A DNA stretch of 64,000 bases from Candidatus Binataceae bacterium (GTDB taxonomy: Bacteria; Desulfobacterota; Binatia; Binatales; Binataceae): the NCBI GenBank assembly GCA_035650475.1, contig DASRHP010000009.1:362545-426544 (forward strand), given 5' to 3'. The notes beneath the pieces were generated by a model, which ran no database searches, was not told the DNA's origin, and saw nothing but the letters and a program-made list of their open reading frames with translations. This document shows, one piece after another, positions 63,279-64,000 of the stretch. How positions within the stretch are numbered: the first letter of the stretch is position 1; each line of letters starts with the position of its first letter. The position numbers were made by a program, and so were the translations under genes.

Positions 63279-64000
63279 CTAGCCGAAAGTGCCTCCATGC
63301 TTGCCGGGAAAGACCAGGCTTACGCCCAGGAACGATCCGAGCAGGACCGTGAAGACCGCCAACGTCAGCGCCGCCGCGCGCCGGCCGCGCCATCCCACCG
63401 TGATCCGCGATTCGAGCAGCGCCGCGTACAACAGCCACGTCAGCAGCGACCACGACTCCTGCGGCTCCCACGACCAGAAATGCCCCCAGGTCGCCTCAGC
63501 CCAGATCGCGCCGCTGACGATCGCCAGCGAGAGCATCACGAAGCCCCACTCCAGCAGGCGGTAGTTGATGCGGTCGAGCTTCTCGAGGCTCGGCACCGGC
63601 TGGCCCGCCGGCGCCAACGGGCGCTTCGCCTTCAGCCGCGATTCGTACACCAGGTAGGCGAGACTGACCCCGGCGGCGACCACGAACAGCGCGTCGCCGA
63701 GAAAGGCGAGCGTCACATGCACCGGCAGCCACGCGCTGCGCAGGCTCTGGGGGATTATCAGGCGCCCGGGACGCGTCAGGACGTACGCCGCGCCCGCGGC
63801 CAGCAGCACGCCGGGCGCGACGAAGGCGCCGAGCACCTGGATGCGCATGCGCACGATCAGCGCGAGGCTTACGATCGCCGTAAGCCAGGCCAGGAAGGAC
63901 AGCGACTGCGCGAAGTTGGTGACCGGGATGTTGCCGGCCGCCAGGGCTCCCACCACCAGGTCGAGCGTATGGAACAGGACCGCCGCGCCGAGCAGCGGCA
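63279..64000 (-). CDS. CcsA/CcsB (HemX-like) cytochrome c assembly protein, partial at right edge
   Basis: Integral membrane heme-handling protein of the CcsA/CcmC/HemX family, next to hemA in many bacteria. The N-terminus is cut by the window edge; in-frame residues PLLGAAVLFHTLDLVVG run to position 64000. At least six helices are visible, with the tryptophan-rich heme motif ATWGHFWSWEPQESWSLL and a conserved histidine before it (WLPVHVTLAFLGDALF). The exact family member (HemX or CcsA) cannot be settled on the partial sequence. The stop is 3 bases before the hemA start. Confidence 0.87.
   Translation of the reverse strand, partial: PLLGAAVLFHTLDLVVGALAAGNIPVTNFAQSLSFLAWLTAIVSLALIVRMRIQVLGAFVAPGVLLAAGAAYVLTRPGRLIIPQSLRSAWLPVHVTLAFLGDALFVVAAGVSLAYLVYESRLKAKRPLAPAGQPVPSLEKLDRINYRLLEWGFVMLSLAIVSGAIWAEATWGHFWSWEPQESWSLLTWLLYAALLESRITVGWRGRRAAALTLAVFTVLLGSFLGVSLVFPGKHGGTFG

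Overview
The window is a GC-rich bacterial chromosome segment. It is densely coded on both strands, with short intergenic gaps and many overlaps of 1-10 bases. No rRNA, prophage, intact insertion sequence or CRISPR array was seen. Housekeeping genes (thrS, smc, ftsY, rny, hemA, hemC, hemB, moaC, trxB, tatA) show it is chromosomal. Co-type nitrile hydratase, a PQQ alcohol dehydrogenase with the DYD lanthanide motif, an HpnN-like RND exporter, an LLM flavin oxidoreductase and an HsaA-like flavoprotein suggest an uncultivated soil or groundwater bacterium of the Binatota, Methylomirabilota or Desulfobacterota kind. That placement is inference from gene content only.

Layout. 1-4707: thrS 5' end (minus), tRNA-Val, a PerM-type permease, a CCA-adding enzyme or poly(A) polymerase, and a double ABC ATPase with no permease beside it. 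4708-8825: a decayed vapC toxin gene, an exported protein of unknown function, and a divergent winged-helix/ATPase/TPR regulator. 8815-11766: a lipoprotein, then a nitrile hydratase operon (beta, alpha, accessory protein, anchored coiled coil). 11807-18936: peptide deformylase, a TauE/SafE permease, a coupled beta-CASP nuclease and AMP phosphorylase pair, an acyl-CoA-dehydrogenase-like flavoprotein and a degenerate nucleotidyltransferase. 19108-21284: promoter, PQQ dehydrogenase and its cytochrome c.

21519-31320 (mostly minus strand): tRNA-Glu, tRNA-Gln, a ferritin-like protein, rny, 5-formyl-THF cyclo-ligase, a candidate 6S RNA, zapA, a zapB-like gene, ftsY, smc and an HNH nuclease. 31587-42427: RNase E/G with an Arg-rich insertion, a lone ParB-domain protein, an LLM oxidoreductase, an enoyl-CoA hydratase and alcohol dehydrogenase pair, a relic of a TPR regulator, an RND exporter, an exported helix-turn-helix protein, a mini HIT-like protein and a cold-shock protein. 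42578-49425: polyprenyl-phosphate sugar transfer genes, a YihY/winged-helix fusion and a large membrane glycosyltransferase. 49645-53360: a histidine kinase and sigma-54 activator pair, tatA and a palindromic repeat. 53512-64000: rRNA methyltransferase and moaC, trxB, a K+ channel, an isoprenylcysteine-methyltransferase-like protein, then the heme operon ccsA/hemX-like, hemA, hemC, cobA-hemD, with hemB behind it.

Genes that appear to work together: nitrile hydratase subunits and chaperone; PQQ dehydrogenase and cytochrome c; beta-CASP RNase feeding nucleotides to AMP phosphorylase; ZapA, ZapB-like, FtsY and SMC in division and chromosome/protein targeting; the heme and siroheme genes; and the coupled kinase and NtrC regulator. 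The best candidates for something undescribed are the exported helix-turn-helix protein at 41342, the beta-CASP/AMP phosphorylase module, and the unknown exported protein facing the TPR regulator at 4796-8825.
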